Shown: positions 43,112-52,224 of the stretch, piece after piece
Layout of the letters: the number at the start of each line of letters is the position of its first letter
Position numbering within the stretch: the stretch's first letter is position 1
Source of the DNA: Haliea sp964022665
Lineage (GTDB): Bacteria; Pseudomonadota; Gammaproteobacteria; Pseudomonadales; Halieaceae
Direction of reading: 5' to 3'
Length of the DNA stretch: 64,000 nt
Assembly (NCBI GenBank): GCA_964022665.1
Contig: CAXIDF010000008.1
Coordinates: 62,001 to 126,000 of the forward strand
The notes under the pieces: model-generated
The model's input: the letters and a program-made list of their open reading frames with translations, nothing else
Databases searched by the model: none
What the model was told of the DNA's origin: nothing
Translations under genes and position numbers: made by a program

Positions 43112-43900
43112 ATGACCGCCGCTGTCACCGTGTGGGAGCGACGGGAGCGGGTTTTCCTGGTCCTGGCCGGCATTTTCCTCTGTGCGATGACGCTGCTGAA
43201 TGTAATCGGCATCACCCGGTTCATTCAGCTCGGGCCCATGGCGCTGGCCGTGGGCGTGCTGCCCTACCCGCTCACGTTCCTCTGTACAGACCTGGTCTGT
43301 GAACTTTATGGGCGTGCCCGGGCCAACTTTCTGGTCAGCGTGGGCCTGGGACTCAACTTCTTCATTCTGCTCGTCCTGTTTCTGGGCGATGCCATGCCCT
43401 CGGTGGGTCCGGAGGCCATGCCGCCCTGGCAGATTCTGCAACTGGCGGAGCCAGTAACGCTGCCCAGTGGCCAGGTGGTGAGCAACAGCATCGGGCTGTA
43501 CCAGTTGATCTATGCCACAACCTCCGGCGCGGTGTTCGCCTCCATGCTCGCCTACATCGCCGCGCAGTACTGCGATGTGCAGCTGTTCCACTTCTGGAAA
43601 CGGGTAACCCGCGGCAAATATCTGTGGGTTCGCAACAATTTCAGCACGCTGATGAGCCAGATGGTGGACTCCGTGATGGTCATCACTGTTACGTTTGGTG
43701 CGGCATTCCTGCGCGGTGATATCGCCTTTCAGGCCCTGCTGATACTGATCGGCAGCAACTACCTGTTCAAGGCAACGGTAGCACTGCTCGATACTGGCCC
43801 GTTCTATGTGCTGGTGCACTACCTGCGCCGTTACCTGGAACTGGGGCCCGAGGATTATGCCGTGCCCGGGGGCAGGTCGGACGGAGTCGCCGCGGAGTAG
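43112..43900 (+). CDS. Queuosine precursor transporter (YhhQ/VUT family)
   Basis: A 262-residue membrane protein with 6-7 hydrophobic helices. The family signatures are LPYPLTFLCTDLVCELYGRARAN near the start and RNNFSTLMSQMVDSVMVITVTF near the middle. Members import preQ0 or preQ1 for queuosine in tRNA. ATG 43112 lies two bases after the stop of the SDR. Whether the queuosine pathway exists is unknown; the adjacent pterin synthase may be unrelated to QueD. Confidence 0.88.
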   Translation: MTAAVTVWERRERVFLVLAGIFLCAMTLLNVIGITRFIQLGPMALAVGVLPYPLTFLCTDLVCELYGRARANFLVSVGLGLNFFILLVLFLGDAMPSVGPEAMPPWQILQLAEPVTLPSGQVVSNSIGLYQLIYATTSGAVFASMLAYIAAQYCDVQLFHFWKRVTRGKYLWVRNNFSTLMSQMVDSVMVITVTFGAAFLRGDIAFQALLILIGSNYLFKATVALLDTGPFYVLVHYLRRYLELGPEDYAVPGGRSDGVAAE

Positions 43901-44061
43901 CAGCGCGTTTGCCCGGCTCAAACGTGCCGCCGTTACGCCTCCGCGGTCTACGCCGCGCGCACCAAGGCTACTTGCAAACTGTTACAAAGCCGCACATGTA
44001 CCACCGCGTAACAGCGCGTATCATGCTGCATTCCATGTCACTGAAACACAAGGATGCTGCT

Positions 44062-44808
44062 GTGGCTGCGGCAAACATTCTGATAATTGATGACGACCTG
44101 CTCTTTTGCAAGGTGTTGCGCTATCAACTGGGTGTACGCAAATACCACTGCGATTTCGTTGACTCCTCCACCCGTGCGCTACACCGCCTGCAGCGGGAAC
44201 CCCACCCCGACCTGATCATGCTCGACTACTTTCTCGGCGCACAGGACATGAATGGCCTGCAGCTCTGCAGCCAGATCAAGACCGTGTGCAATGCGCCGGT
44301 GATCATGCTCACAGCCAACGATGACGTGCGCACGACGATTTCCTGCCTGGACGCAGGAGCCGATCAATACATCGTCAAGCCCTACGATATCGACGAACTC
44401 ACTGCGCGGATTCGCGCAGTACTGCGCCAGCATGGCAGCGGCGAACAGCGCAATACTAGCGCCACGGCGAGCCGGGTGCTCGAGTGGGAAGCACTGCACC
44501 TTGACCCGCTGCATCGCACACTCGGCGCCTTCGGCAAGGAGGTCGCACTTTCCGAAAAAGAACTGGCGGTATTGTCCGTTCTGATGCGAAACCCGGGCAG
44601 CGCGGTACAACGCAACGACCTGTACAGCATTGTTTACGGCAGAGGCTTCGACTCCATGAATCGGGCCATGGATGTTCTCGTCGGACGCGCCCGGAAAAAA
44701 CTCAAGTCGCTCACGGACAACTACTGCATTCGATCGGTACGGGGTGCCGGGTATGCGTTACAGCCAACCCGGGCCAGGAGAACACCACACGAGGGTGCCC
44801 AGCCATGA
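44062..44808 (+). CDS. OmpR-type response regulator
   Basis: A 248-residue response regulator. The receiver domain has acidic DDD (about 9-11), phospho-acceptor Asp55 (LIMLDYF), Thr in MLTAND and Lys in IVKPYD. A winged-helix DNA-binding domain follows (about 145-238: LSEKELAVLSVLMRNPGSAVQRNDLY to IRSVRGAGYALQP). GTG 44062 is preferred because AAGGA lies 7 bp upstream; ATG 44035 or 43996 would add an extra leader. It overlaps the Hpt gene by 4 bp, and with the hybrid kinase forms one operon. Confidence 0.92.
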   Translation: MAAANILIIDDDLLFCKVLRYQLGVRKYHCDFVDSSTRALHRLQREPHPDLIMLDYFLGAQDMNGLQLCSQIKTVCNAPVIMLTANDDVRTTISCLDAGADQYIVKPYDIDELTARIRAVLRQHGSGEQRNTSATASRVLEWEALHLDPLHRTLGAFGKEVALSEKELAVLSVLMRNPGSAVQRNDLYSIVYGRGFDSMNRAMDVLVGRARKKLKSLTDNYCIRSVRGAGYALQPTRARRTPHEGAQP

Positions 44809-45167
44809 CCACGCAGCAGACCGTTTTCGACAGTTCGCATTTGCCACGGTCTCTGGAGATTGACGACTGGGAGGTGCTGGAGGATTTCTACGGTACGTTT
44901 CTACAGCAGCTGGAGTCGCTACTGCTGCACATTGAATCCGCTCCCCTGCCAATGACGATGGATGAGCAACATCATCACGCACACAAGCTGGGTTCCTCCT
45001 GCCGTACGGTGGGGGCACCCGCCCTGGCTTCCCTGTTCGAGTCTCTCGAGGCGCTGTGCCGGGACGCGGCAGCCGAGGAAGCGCGGCAGAAACTGCTCGC
45101 AGACATCGTAATATTGGCAAAAACGACCCGCGAGCGGGTTGCATCACATCTTGCAGCGGGAGCCTGA
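44805..45167 (+). CDS. Hpt-domain phosphotransfer protein
   Basis: A 120-residue stand-alone phosphotransfer protein. The helical bundle has the phospho-accepting His60 in HAHKLGSSCRTVGAPAL, and acidic residues in the N-terminal helix (DDWEVLEDFYGTFLQQLESLL). In a phosphorelay it passes phosphate from the receiver of a hybrid kinase to a response regulator. It lies between those two genes: 4-bp overlap with the regulator, 7 bp before the kinase. Confidence 0.9.
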   Translation: MTTQQTVFDSSHLPRSLEIDDWEVLEDFYGTFLQQLESLLLHIESAPLPMTMDEQHHHAHKLGSSCRTVGAPALASLFESLEALCRDAAAEEARQKLLADIVILAKTTRERVASHLAAGA

Positions 45168-45174
45168 CACCGGC

Positions 45175-47364
45175 ATGCCCGCCACCAGTTCCATTTTCGA
45201 GGCCCTGACCGCCAGCCAACTGGGTGCCATGCGCTGGCGGCGCGGTGTTGGCGCCATTGCGCTCAACCGTGGCCTGTGCGCCGCGCTGGAATTGCCTGTA
45301 GGCACCAACGCCCTGTCCGCAGCGAATTTCGAACGCATGCTCTATGAGGAGGATCGTGCGCGGGTTATCCGCAGTTTCAATCATTACATCGAGCAGGGTT
45401 TACAGGAGACCGTCGAGATTCCGCTGCGCGCACGAACCTCACAAGGCGGCATACGAAAATTCCAATGCGTGCTCAGCATTGTCACCGATGAGGGTCAACG
45501 CCAGGACGACGCCATGATCATCCTCCGCGACATGACCGAAGCCGAAATAGCGCGCACGGAGACACTGCAGAAATCGGAACTGGAGAGATTGATTATCTCC
45601 ATCTCCATCAAACTGCTTGAAGCCCCGATCGAGCTGATTGACGCCACGATCACCGAGGCGCTGAGCGACACAGCAAAATATGTCGGTGCCGATAGAGCCT
45701 ACCGGTTCACCTACGACTGGGAGCGGGAAAGCTGCTGCAATACACATGAATGGTGCGCCCAGGGCGTCGAGCCACAAATCGATCTCCTGCAGGATATTTC
45801 CACACGGGACCTGCATTTGTGGACCAGCAATCACAGGAGCCGCTTGCCTTTCATTGTCTCCGCCGTGCGCAGCCGCGCGCCGGGTGACGCCCTGCGGGCA
45901 ATACTCGAACCTCAGGGCATACAGTCACTGGCGACATTCCCCGAGCTGCTGGGTGATGATTGTATCGGCTTTATCGGCTTCGACTCGGTAAACAGTGCGC
46001 GCCATTACAGCGACGTAGAGATCATGTTGCTGGAATTGCTGGCCGACCTGATCACACACACCGAACAGCGACGCCGCCGGGAACAGGAGCTACTCGATAC
46101 ACTTGCTTCCCTCAAGGAATCCCGCAACTCGGCACTGACCATGGCCACTGTGGCGAGCTCCGCCAACGAGGCCAAGTCACGCTTCGTTGCCACCATGAGC
46201 CATGAAATCCGCACCCCACTGCACGTCATTCTCGGCATGACGGAGTTACTCAAGGGCACAGTGCTGGACGAGAACCAGCGCTCGCTACTGGATGCACTGG
46301 AGTCGTCCGGCCGCAATCTGGCGGAATTGATTGGCGATATTCTCGAGGTGTCGCGCATCGAAAGCGGCAACCTTGCCCTGGAGTCTGTTCCCTTCTCGCT
46401 GCCGGACTTGAGCGGTCCGGTGGAGAAAGTACTGCGCCCGCTCGCGGACCGGAAACGCATCAGGCTCGACTTCCAATTGACCACTGGGCTCCCCTGCCGC
46501 TTTTACAGCGATGCCATCAAGATTCGTCAGGTCATCCAGAACCTGGTGGCCAATGCCATCAAATTTACCGAAACCGGATCGGTGGAGGTACAGCTGTCAA
46601 TGACACAACCCTACCGGAGTGCAGCGCATGACGACTGGCAACTGCGGATCTGCGTCGAGGATACCGGCATAGGCATGCCGGAAGATGTACTGGCCCACCT
46701 CCATGAACCGTTCTACCAGGCCAGCGCCGCTGGGCCTGCGCGCGCCGGTGGCACCGGGCTCGGGCTGGCAATTGTCTACAATTTGGTGAGCGCAATGGGC
46801 GGCTCGGTTGCGGTGGAGAGCACACTTGGCGCAGGTTCGAAGTTTGAAGTGAGCTTGCCGCTGCAGCCATTTGACGACGCGAAAGCCGCCGACAAACACT
46901 GTCAGGCAGGCGGCCCGGCACACGTCCACGTGGAAGCGGACCAGTTTGCGACCCGGATCAACGGCAAGCGCATTCTGCTGGCGGAAGACAACCTGATGAA
47001 CCAGCGGCTGGTGCAAACCCATTTGAAAGGCTACAGCTGCGAACTGGAGTTTGCGGAGAACGGGGAAGAAGCCGTGGCCCTGGTGGAGCAGCGCGACTTT
47101 GACCTCATCCTGATGGATTGCCAGATGCCCATCATGAACGGCTTCGAGGCGACCCGCCAGATCCGCGCCAACTTGCATCAGCAACACAGGCCTCAGCCGG
47201 CGGTGCTCGCAGTCACGGCAAATTCGGTACAGGGGGACCGGGAAAAATGCCTCGCGTTCGGTATGGACGCCATGCTCAGCAAGCCATTCTCGCGTCAGGA
47301 GCTTATCGCTACCGTTGCTCAGTGGGTTGAGCGAGCGGCGGGATACCCAACCTTACAAAGCTGA
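45175..47364 (+). CDS. Hybrid sensor histidine kinase (PAS-GAF-HisKA-HATPase-REC)
   Basis: A 729-residue cytosolic kinase without membrane segments. A PAS-like domain (about 20-125) precedes a GAF domain (about 140-320: SDTAKYVGADRAYRFTYDW). HisKA carries His343 (MSHEIRTPLHVILG); the ATPase domain shows N (NLVANAIKFTE), G1 (EDTGIGMP) and G2 (GGTGLGLAIV). The C-terminal receiver has Asp648 (LILMDCQMPIMNG). With the adjacent Hpt protein and response regulator this makes a complete His-Asp-His-Asp relay. The signal is unknown, probably a soluble ligand for the GAF domain. Confidence 0.93.
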   Translation: MPATSSIFEALTASQLGAMRWRRGVGAIALNRGLCAALELPVGTNALSAANFERMLYEEDRARVIRSFNHYIEQGLQETVEIPLRARTSQGGIRKFQCVLSIVTDEGQRQDDAMIILRDMTEAEIARTETLQKSELERLIISISIKLLEAPIELIDATITEALSDTAKYVGADRAYRFTYDWERESCCNTHEWCAQGVEPQIDLLQDISTRDLHLWTSNHRSRLPFIVSAVRSRAPGDALRAILEPQGIQSLATFPELLGDDCIGFIGFDSVNSARHYSDVEIMLLELLADLITHTEQRRRREQELLDTLASLKESRNSALTMATVASSANEAKSRFVATMSHEIRTPLHVILGMTELLKGTVLDENQRSLLDALESSGRNLAELIGDILEVSRIESGNLALESVPFSLPDLSGPVEKVLRPLADRKRIRLDFQLTTGLPCRFYSDAIKIRQVIQNLVANAIKFTETGSVEVQLSMTQPYRSAAHDDWQLRICVEDTGIGMPEDVLAHLHEPFYQASAAGPARAGGTGLGLAIVYNLVSAMGGSVAVESTLGAGSKFEVSLPLQPFDDAKAADKHCQAGGPAHVHVEADQFATRINGKRILLAEDNLMNQRLVQTHLKGYSCELEFAENGEEAVALVEQRDFDLILMDCQMPIMNGFEATRQIRANLHQQHRPQPAVLAVTANSVQGDREKCLAFGMDAMLSKPFSRQELIATVAQWVERAAGYPTLQS

Positions 47365-47460
47365 CCACGCAGTTTGTTATCATTGCGACTGCCGAGCGGC
47401 GCAGAGGTGGACAGGCTTCCTGTGCCTCGCTACTGCACCTCGTGGCGACCAGCAGTGTGA

Positions 47461-48558
47461 TCAGCGCAGGGTCGCTACTGGCACTGCTTGCGATAGCGGG
47501 GCAGTAGGCTCCCTCGCGGCAGCTGCTGCGCGCAGATATTCAACCGCCAGCGCCTCCGCCACTTCGTTCGACGGCTGTGCGGATGCATCCGCCCTGCGCA
47601 GCACTTCAGCCAGGGTCGCACTGATACGCTCAATGTGTGCTCTCTTCGCCGCCGCCGGCAAGCCGGCGCGTTGATAGTGCACGTCGATGATGCCACCGGC
47701 GTTTATCAGGAAGTCCGGGCAATACAGAATGCCGTGCCCCTGTAAGCGCGCACAGTCCTCCGCGGTCGCCAACTGGTTGTTGGCGGCACCGGCTACAATG
47801 CCCGCGCGCAAGGTATCGATGGTGCGATCATTCAGCACGGCGCCCATCGCACAGGGAGCCAGTACATCCACTTCCAGGCCGAGTATTTCCGCAGGTGCCA
47901 CCGGCAACACGCCGAGCTCGTCCACCGCTCGCGCCAGATTCGCCTCATTGACGTCCGCGCCATAGACTGCCGCGCCGTCCTCACGGAGATGACGCGCGAG
48001 GTGATAACCCACATGGCCGAGGCCCTGTACCGCGACGCGCAAGCCCGAAGTGGTGGCCACACCCAAGCGGTGTTGCACCGCCGCGCGAATGCTGAGAAAA
48101 ACACCGTAGGCGGTGCTTGGTGAGGGGTCGCCACCGTGCTCATTGTCGTCGATACCACTGACATGAGGTGTACGTGTGGCCATGCGGCGCAGGTCCTCTA
48201 CACCGGTACCTGAATCCTCCGCGGCCACGTAGCGCCCGCCCTGGGCATGCACGAAATCGCCCATCGCCCACATCAGGGCCGGCGTCTTGTCGCGCCGCGG
48301 GTCGCCGATGATGACCGACTTGCCACCGCCCATGGGCAGGCCCGCCAGCGCCGATTTGTAGGTCATACCGCGGGAGAGGCGCAGCACATCGTGCAGCGCG
48401 TCCTCATCACTGGCATAGGGAAACATGCGACAGCCACCGACACCCGGTCCGAGGCTGGAATTATGTACGGCAATAATCGCACGAAGCCCGGTGCCAGAAT
48501 CACTACCGAAGACAACCAGTTCGTGGCCATCCCAGGCGGGGGCGGAAAACACACTCAT
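47461..48558 (-). CDS. Leucine dehydrogenase (Glu/Leu/Phe/Val dehydrogenase family)
   Basis: A 365-residue enzyme, the size of leucine rather than glutamate dehydrogenase. Catalytic Lys80 lies in LAGLPMGGGKSVI, and substrate-binding Lys68 in GMTYKSA; the NAD-binding GLGHVGYHLARHL fold follows. It deaminates branched-chain amino acids to 2-oxoacids with NAD+. It follows the 2-oxoacid ferredoxin oxidoreductase after 29 bp on the same strand, giving a two-step route from amino acid to acyl-CoA. Confidence 0.92.
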   Translation of the reverse strand: MSVFSAPAWDGHELVVFGSDSGTGLRAIIAVHNSSLGPGVGGCRMFPYASDEDALHDVLRLSRGMTYKSALAGLPMGGGKSVIIGDPRRDKTPALMWAMGDFVHAQGGRYVAAEDSGTGVEDLRRMATRTPHVSGIDDNEHGGDPSPSTAYGVFLSIRAAVQHRLGVATTSGLRVAVQGLGHVGYHLARHLREDGAAVYGADVNEANLARAVDELGVLPVAPAEILGLEVDVLAPCAMGAVLNDRTIDTLRAGIVAGAANNQLATAEDCARLQGHGILYCPDFLINAGGIIDVHYQRAGLPAAAKRAHIERISATLAEVLRRADASAQPSNEVAEALAVEYLRAAAAAREPTAPLSQAVPVATLR

Positions 48559-48587
48559 GACAATTCCTCTCCAGCTGCCTGCGTCAG

Positions 48588-51500
48588 TCAGGCAGCGTTG
48601 ACGATAGTGACCGTGTCCACGGCTTCGCCGCGGAAGCGACGCAGAAGCTGGGCGCGTTGCCCGGCCAGCTGCTCGCGGTTGCGGTCCTTGATATGGCCGA
48701 AGCCGCGCAGCCGAGCGGGCAGCGACGCCAGTTCCACCGCTTCCGCGTAGTTGTCGTCGCTCAAGCCGGAGAGCAACTCGTCGAGCAGGCTGAGGTAGTC
48801 ATCAATATCCGCCCGCTCCTGCCGGCGCTCAGCGGTATAGCCAAAAATATCGAAGCGTGATCCACGCAGGCGCCGCAGCCGTGCGAGCCAACCAAAGGCA
48901 GTCAGCATCCACGGGCCGAACTCCTGCTTGACCAGGTGGCCGGTGACGGGGTCGCGCTTGCTGAACAAGGGAGGCGCCAGGTTGAAACGCAGTTCAAAAT
49001 CGCCTTCGAACTGCTGCTCGAGCTTGCGCAGGAACTCGCCGTTGCTGTACAGCCTGGCCACTTCGTACTCGTCTTTGTAGGCCATAAGCTTGTGCAACAC
49101 GCGGGCCACGGTCGCGCTGAAGCTACCCGGCTGATCTGCCTTGGGGTCTGCGGCGCGTACACGGTCCACCTGTTGCCGGTAGCGCGCCGCGTAGGTCGCG
49201 TCCTGGTAGTCCGCAAGGCGCGCGGTGCGGTCGGCTACAATCTCATCCACCAACTCCAGGCGCGGTGCTGCGGGCGGCGCCAGCTCATCCACCAGCGCCA
49301 GCACGCGCTCGGGCTGATCGGCACAGCGGCGTCCCCACAGGAATGCCTGTTTATTGAAATTGACGGCCACCGCATTCAATTCGATGGCCTCCTCCAGCGC
49401 GGCGGCGGAAACCGGCACCAGGCCCTGTTGCCACGCGTAACCCAGCAGGAACAGGTTCGCGGCTATCGAGTCGCCCAGCAGCTGCGTGGCGATGCGCGTG
49501 GCATCAATGAAGAACGCCGCCGAGTCGCCGACCTCATCACTCACCTTGGCTTTCATTGCGCTGGTGGGGAAGCGCGCATCCGGGTCGAGGATAAAGGCGG
49601 AAGTGGGCACTTCGGCATCGTTGACAACGGCGTGGGTGCGGCCGTGCGCCACTTTGCCCAATGCCTCATAGGTGGAAGTCACCACCAGGTCACAACCGAG
49701 CAGCAAGTCGGCCTCTCCTGCGGGAATACGCACCGCCTTGATGTCTTCCTGATTGGCGCTGACCCGCACATGACTGACCACGGCACCAAACTTTTGCGCC
49801 AGGCCCGTCTGGTTCATGGTCGCACAACCCTTGCCTTCGATATGTGCCGCCATGGCCACCAGCGCGGTAATGGTCAGCACACCGGTGCCGCCCACGCCCG
49901 TCACCACGGTGTTCCAGGGCCGCTCAAGCTCTGGTAACTGCGGCTCGGGAAGCGGGTCGAACAGGCCTTCCACTCCGCCGCCGGCGCCCTCGGGCTTGCG
50001 CAGCGACCCGCCAATGACCGAGACGAAACTCGGGCAGAAACCATTGGCGCAGCTGTAGTCCTTGTTGCAGGAGCTCTGGTCAATCTTGCGTTTGCGACCC
50101 AGCTCTGTGGCCTTCGGCAGCACCGACAGGCAATTGGACTTGATGCTGCAATCCCCACAGCCCTCGCACACCGCATCGTTGATAAACAGGCGTTTGGCCG
50201 GGTCTTCCATCCGGCCCTTTTTGCGCCGCCGGCGCTTTTCCGCCGCGCAGGTTTGCACGTATACGATCACCGATGTGCCGCTATACTCGCGCAGCTCGCG
50301 CTGCAAGGCGTCCAATTCACGGCGATCATGCAGGCTGTAATAACTGGTGACACCGTGGAACTGACCGCTCCAGGCTTCCGGGTGATCACTGACCAGGGCG
50401 ATACGCTGCACACCCTCCGCGGCAACCTGGCGTATCAGGTCGCCTACCGACAAACTGCCATCAATGGGCTGACCACCCGTCATGGCGACCGCATCGTTGT
50501 AGAGAATCTTGTAGGTAATGTTCACACCGGCGGCAACCGCGGCCCGAATGGCGAGAATGCCCGAGTGGAAGTAGGTGCCGTCACCCAGGTTCTGGAAGAC
50601 GTGCCGGGTGTCAGTGAACGGCGCCTGGCCAATCCACGTCGCCCCCTCGCCCCCCATCTGCGTGAACGTATGGGTTTGCCGGTCAGGCATCCAGGTCGCC
50701 ATGTAATGGCAGCCTATGCCGCCAAAGGCGTGGCTGCCTTCAGGCACTTTGGTCGAGGTATTGTGGGGGCAGCCGGAACAGAAGTGCGGCACGCGCTCGA
50801 TGGTGTCCCGCGGCTGGGCGAGTGAGCGCTCCTTCTCCTCGATCCAGCGGATACGCTGATCCATGGTTTCCGACTGGTAGAAGCGGCGGATACGACTGGC
50901 GATCGCCAACGCCACCATCGCCGGCGTCAATTCGGCCAGGTTGGGAAGGAGGTCCCTGCCGGCTTCGTCAAACTCGCCGATCACGCGAGGGCGGGCCGCC
51001 ACCGGATAGTTGTAAAGCTGGCCGGTCAGCTGGTCTTCGATGATGGAACGCTTTTCCTCCACCACCAGAATCTCTTCCAGACCTTCGGCGAAGTCGTGGG
51101 TCATGCGCGGCTCGAGGGGCCATGGCATGCCGACTTTGTAGACGCGCAGGCCGATTTCGGCGGCCACCGCATCGTCGATACCCATGTCCTCCAGCGCCTG
51201 CATGACGTCCAGATAGGCCTTACCGGAGGTGATAATACCCAGCCGCGGGTTAGGGCAATCCACTACCACACGGTTGATGCCGTTGACACGGGCGAACTCC
51301 CGCGCCGCATAGATCTTGAACTTGTTGAGCCGCAACTCCTGCTCCAACGGCTTGTCCGGCCAGCGCGCATGCACGCCATCGGCGGGCATCTGGAAGTCTT
51401 CGGGCATGACGATGTTGATACGGTCGGGATCGATGTCCGCAGAAATGGCCGAATCCATGTTTTCGGTGATGGCTTTCAATGCCACCCAACAGCCGCTATA

Positions 51501-52091
51501 GCGCGATAACTCCCAACCGAAAATGCCCAGGTCGAGTACTTCCTGCACATTGGCCGGGCTCAACACAGGCACCGAGGCACCGATGAACATGTGCTCCGAC
51601 TGGTGCGGCAGTGTCGAGGACTTGCAGGCATGGTCGTCCCCCGCCACCGCCAGCACACCACCGTAGCGGGATGTGCCGAATGCATTGGCATGCTTGATCA
51701 CATCCATGCTGCGATCAACCCCCGGCCCCTTGCCATACCACATACCGAACACGCCATCGTAACGCGCGCCGGCAAACAGGTTGGTCTGCTGGCTGCCCCA
51801 GACCGAAGTCGCCGCGAGATCTTCGTTCAACCCCGCCTGAAAGTGAATATTGTGACGCTTGAGCCAGGGTTCTGCTTTCCACATGGCCTGGTCAACGCCA
51901 CCCACGGGGGAGCCGCGATAGCCGGATATAAAGCCCGCCGTATTGAGCCCGGCGCGGCGATCGCGCTGCTGCTGCAGCATAGGCAGCCTGACCAGCGCTT
52001 CAATTCCGGTCATGTAGGCGCGCGCCGTGTCGAGGGCGTACTTGTCGTCCAGCGATACTTTTCTGAGAGCGTTGCGGTTGTCGGTTGCCAT
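48588..52091 (-). CDS. Large 2-oxoacid (indolepyruvate-type) ferredoxin oxidoreductase
   Basis: A 1167-residue single-chain enzyme fusing the domains of indolepyruvate:ferredoxin oxidoreductase. The N-terminal half holds the thiamine-diphosphate domains (RYGGVLAVAGDDHACKSST; later CSGCPHNTSTKVPEG, TYFHSGILAIRAAVAAG). Fe-S cysteines follow in CEGCGDCSIKSNC and CNKDYSCANGFC. A gamma-type domain with GVGGTGVLTITALVAMA comes next, then a DUF6537-like tail. It decarboxylates 2-oxoacids to acyl-CoA, reducing ferredoxin. ATG 52091 follows AGGAG. It is divergent from an Lrp regulator; an Lrp-like box lies between. Confidence 0.9.
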   Translation of the reverse strand: MATDNRNALRKVSLDDKYALDTARAYMTGIEALVRLPMLQQQRDRRAGLNTAGFISGYRGSPVGGVDQAMWKAEPWLKRHNIHFQAGLNEDLAATSVWGSQQTNLFAGARYDGVFGMWYGKGPGVDRSMDVIKHANAFGTSRYGGVLAVAGDDHACKSSTLPHQSEHMFIGASVPVLSPANVQEVLDLGIFGWELSRYSGCWVALKAITENMDSAISADIDPDRINIVMPEDFQMPADGVHARWPDKPLEQELRLNKFKIYAAREFARVNGINRVVVDCPNPRLGIITSGKAYLDVMQALEDMGIDDAVAAEIGLRVYKVGMPWPLEPRMTHDFAEGLEEILVVEEKRSIIEDQLTGQLYNYPVAARPRVIGEFDEAGRDLLPNLAELTPAMVALAIASRIRRFYQSETMDQRIRWIEEKERSLAQPRDTIERVPHFCSGCPHNTSTKVPEGSHAFGGIGCHYMATWMPDRQTHTFTQMGGEGATWIGQAPFTDTRHVFQNLGDGTYFHSGILAIRAAVAAGVNITYKILYNDAVAMTGGQPIDGSLSVGDLIRQVAAEGVQRIALVSDHPEAWSGQFHGVTSYYSLHDRRELDALQRELREYSGTSVIVYVQTCAAEKRRRRKKGRMEDPAKRLFINDAVCEGCGDCSIKSNCLSVLPKATELGRKRKIDQSSCNKDYSCANGFCPSFVSVIGGSLRKPEGAGGGVEGLFDPLPEPQLPELERPWNTVVTGVGGTGVLTITALVAMAAHIEGKGCATMNQTGLAQKFGAVVSHVRVSANQEDIKAVRIPAGEADLLLGCDLVVTSTYEALGKVAHGRTHAVVNDAEVPTSAFILDPDARFPTSAMKAKVSDEVGDSAAFFIDATRIATQLLGDSIAANLFLLGYAWQQGLVPVSAAALEEAIELNAVAVNFNKQAFLWGRRCADQPERVLALVDELAPPAAPRLELVDEIVADRTARLADYQDATYAARYRQQVDRVRAADPKADQPGSFSATVARVLHKLMAYKDEYEVARLYSNGEFLRKLEQQFEGDFELRFNLAPPLFSKRDPVTGHLVKQEFGPWMLTAFGWLARLRRLRGSRFDIFGYTAERRQERADIDDYLSLLDELLSGLSDDNYAEAVELASLPARLRGFGHIKDRNREQLAGQRAQLLRRFRGEAVDTVTIVNAA

Positions 52092-52162
52092 AATCACTGC
52101 TCCTGCACGGACTTGAGATTCTGCGCCAGACGGAGAGGATTTGTTATTTGATTTGATGGCCT

Positions 52163-52191
52163 TTTACGCGATATTGTGCATAAATTATGCT
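52163..52191 (+). promoter_or_regulatory. lrp promoter
   Basis: TTTACG (52163-52168) and TATGCT (52186-52191) match four of six bases each of the sigma70 -35 and -10 consensus, with an exact 17-bp spacer. The Lrp-like palindrome covers the -10, which suggests autoregulation. Confidence 0.55.
52178..52190. promoter_or_regulatory. Lrp/AsnC-type operator
   Basis: GCATAA-A-TTATGC is a perfect 13-bp palindrome with a single central base. The 15-mer starting at 52178 matches 12 of 15 positions of the E. coli Lrp SELEX consensus (YAGHAWATTWTDCTR, from memory). It sits in the AT-rich 133-bp gap between the divergent regulator and the 2-oxoacid oxidoreductase, placed to control both. Confidence 0.7.
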
Positions 52192-52224
52192 ACTGAAATG
52201 TAATTGGAGGATAAAATAACCATT

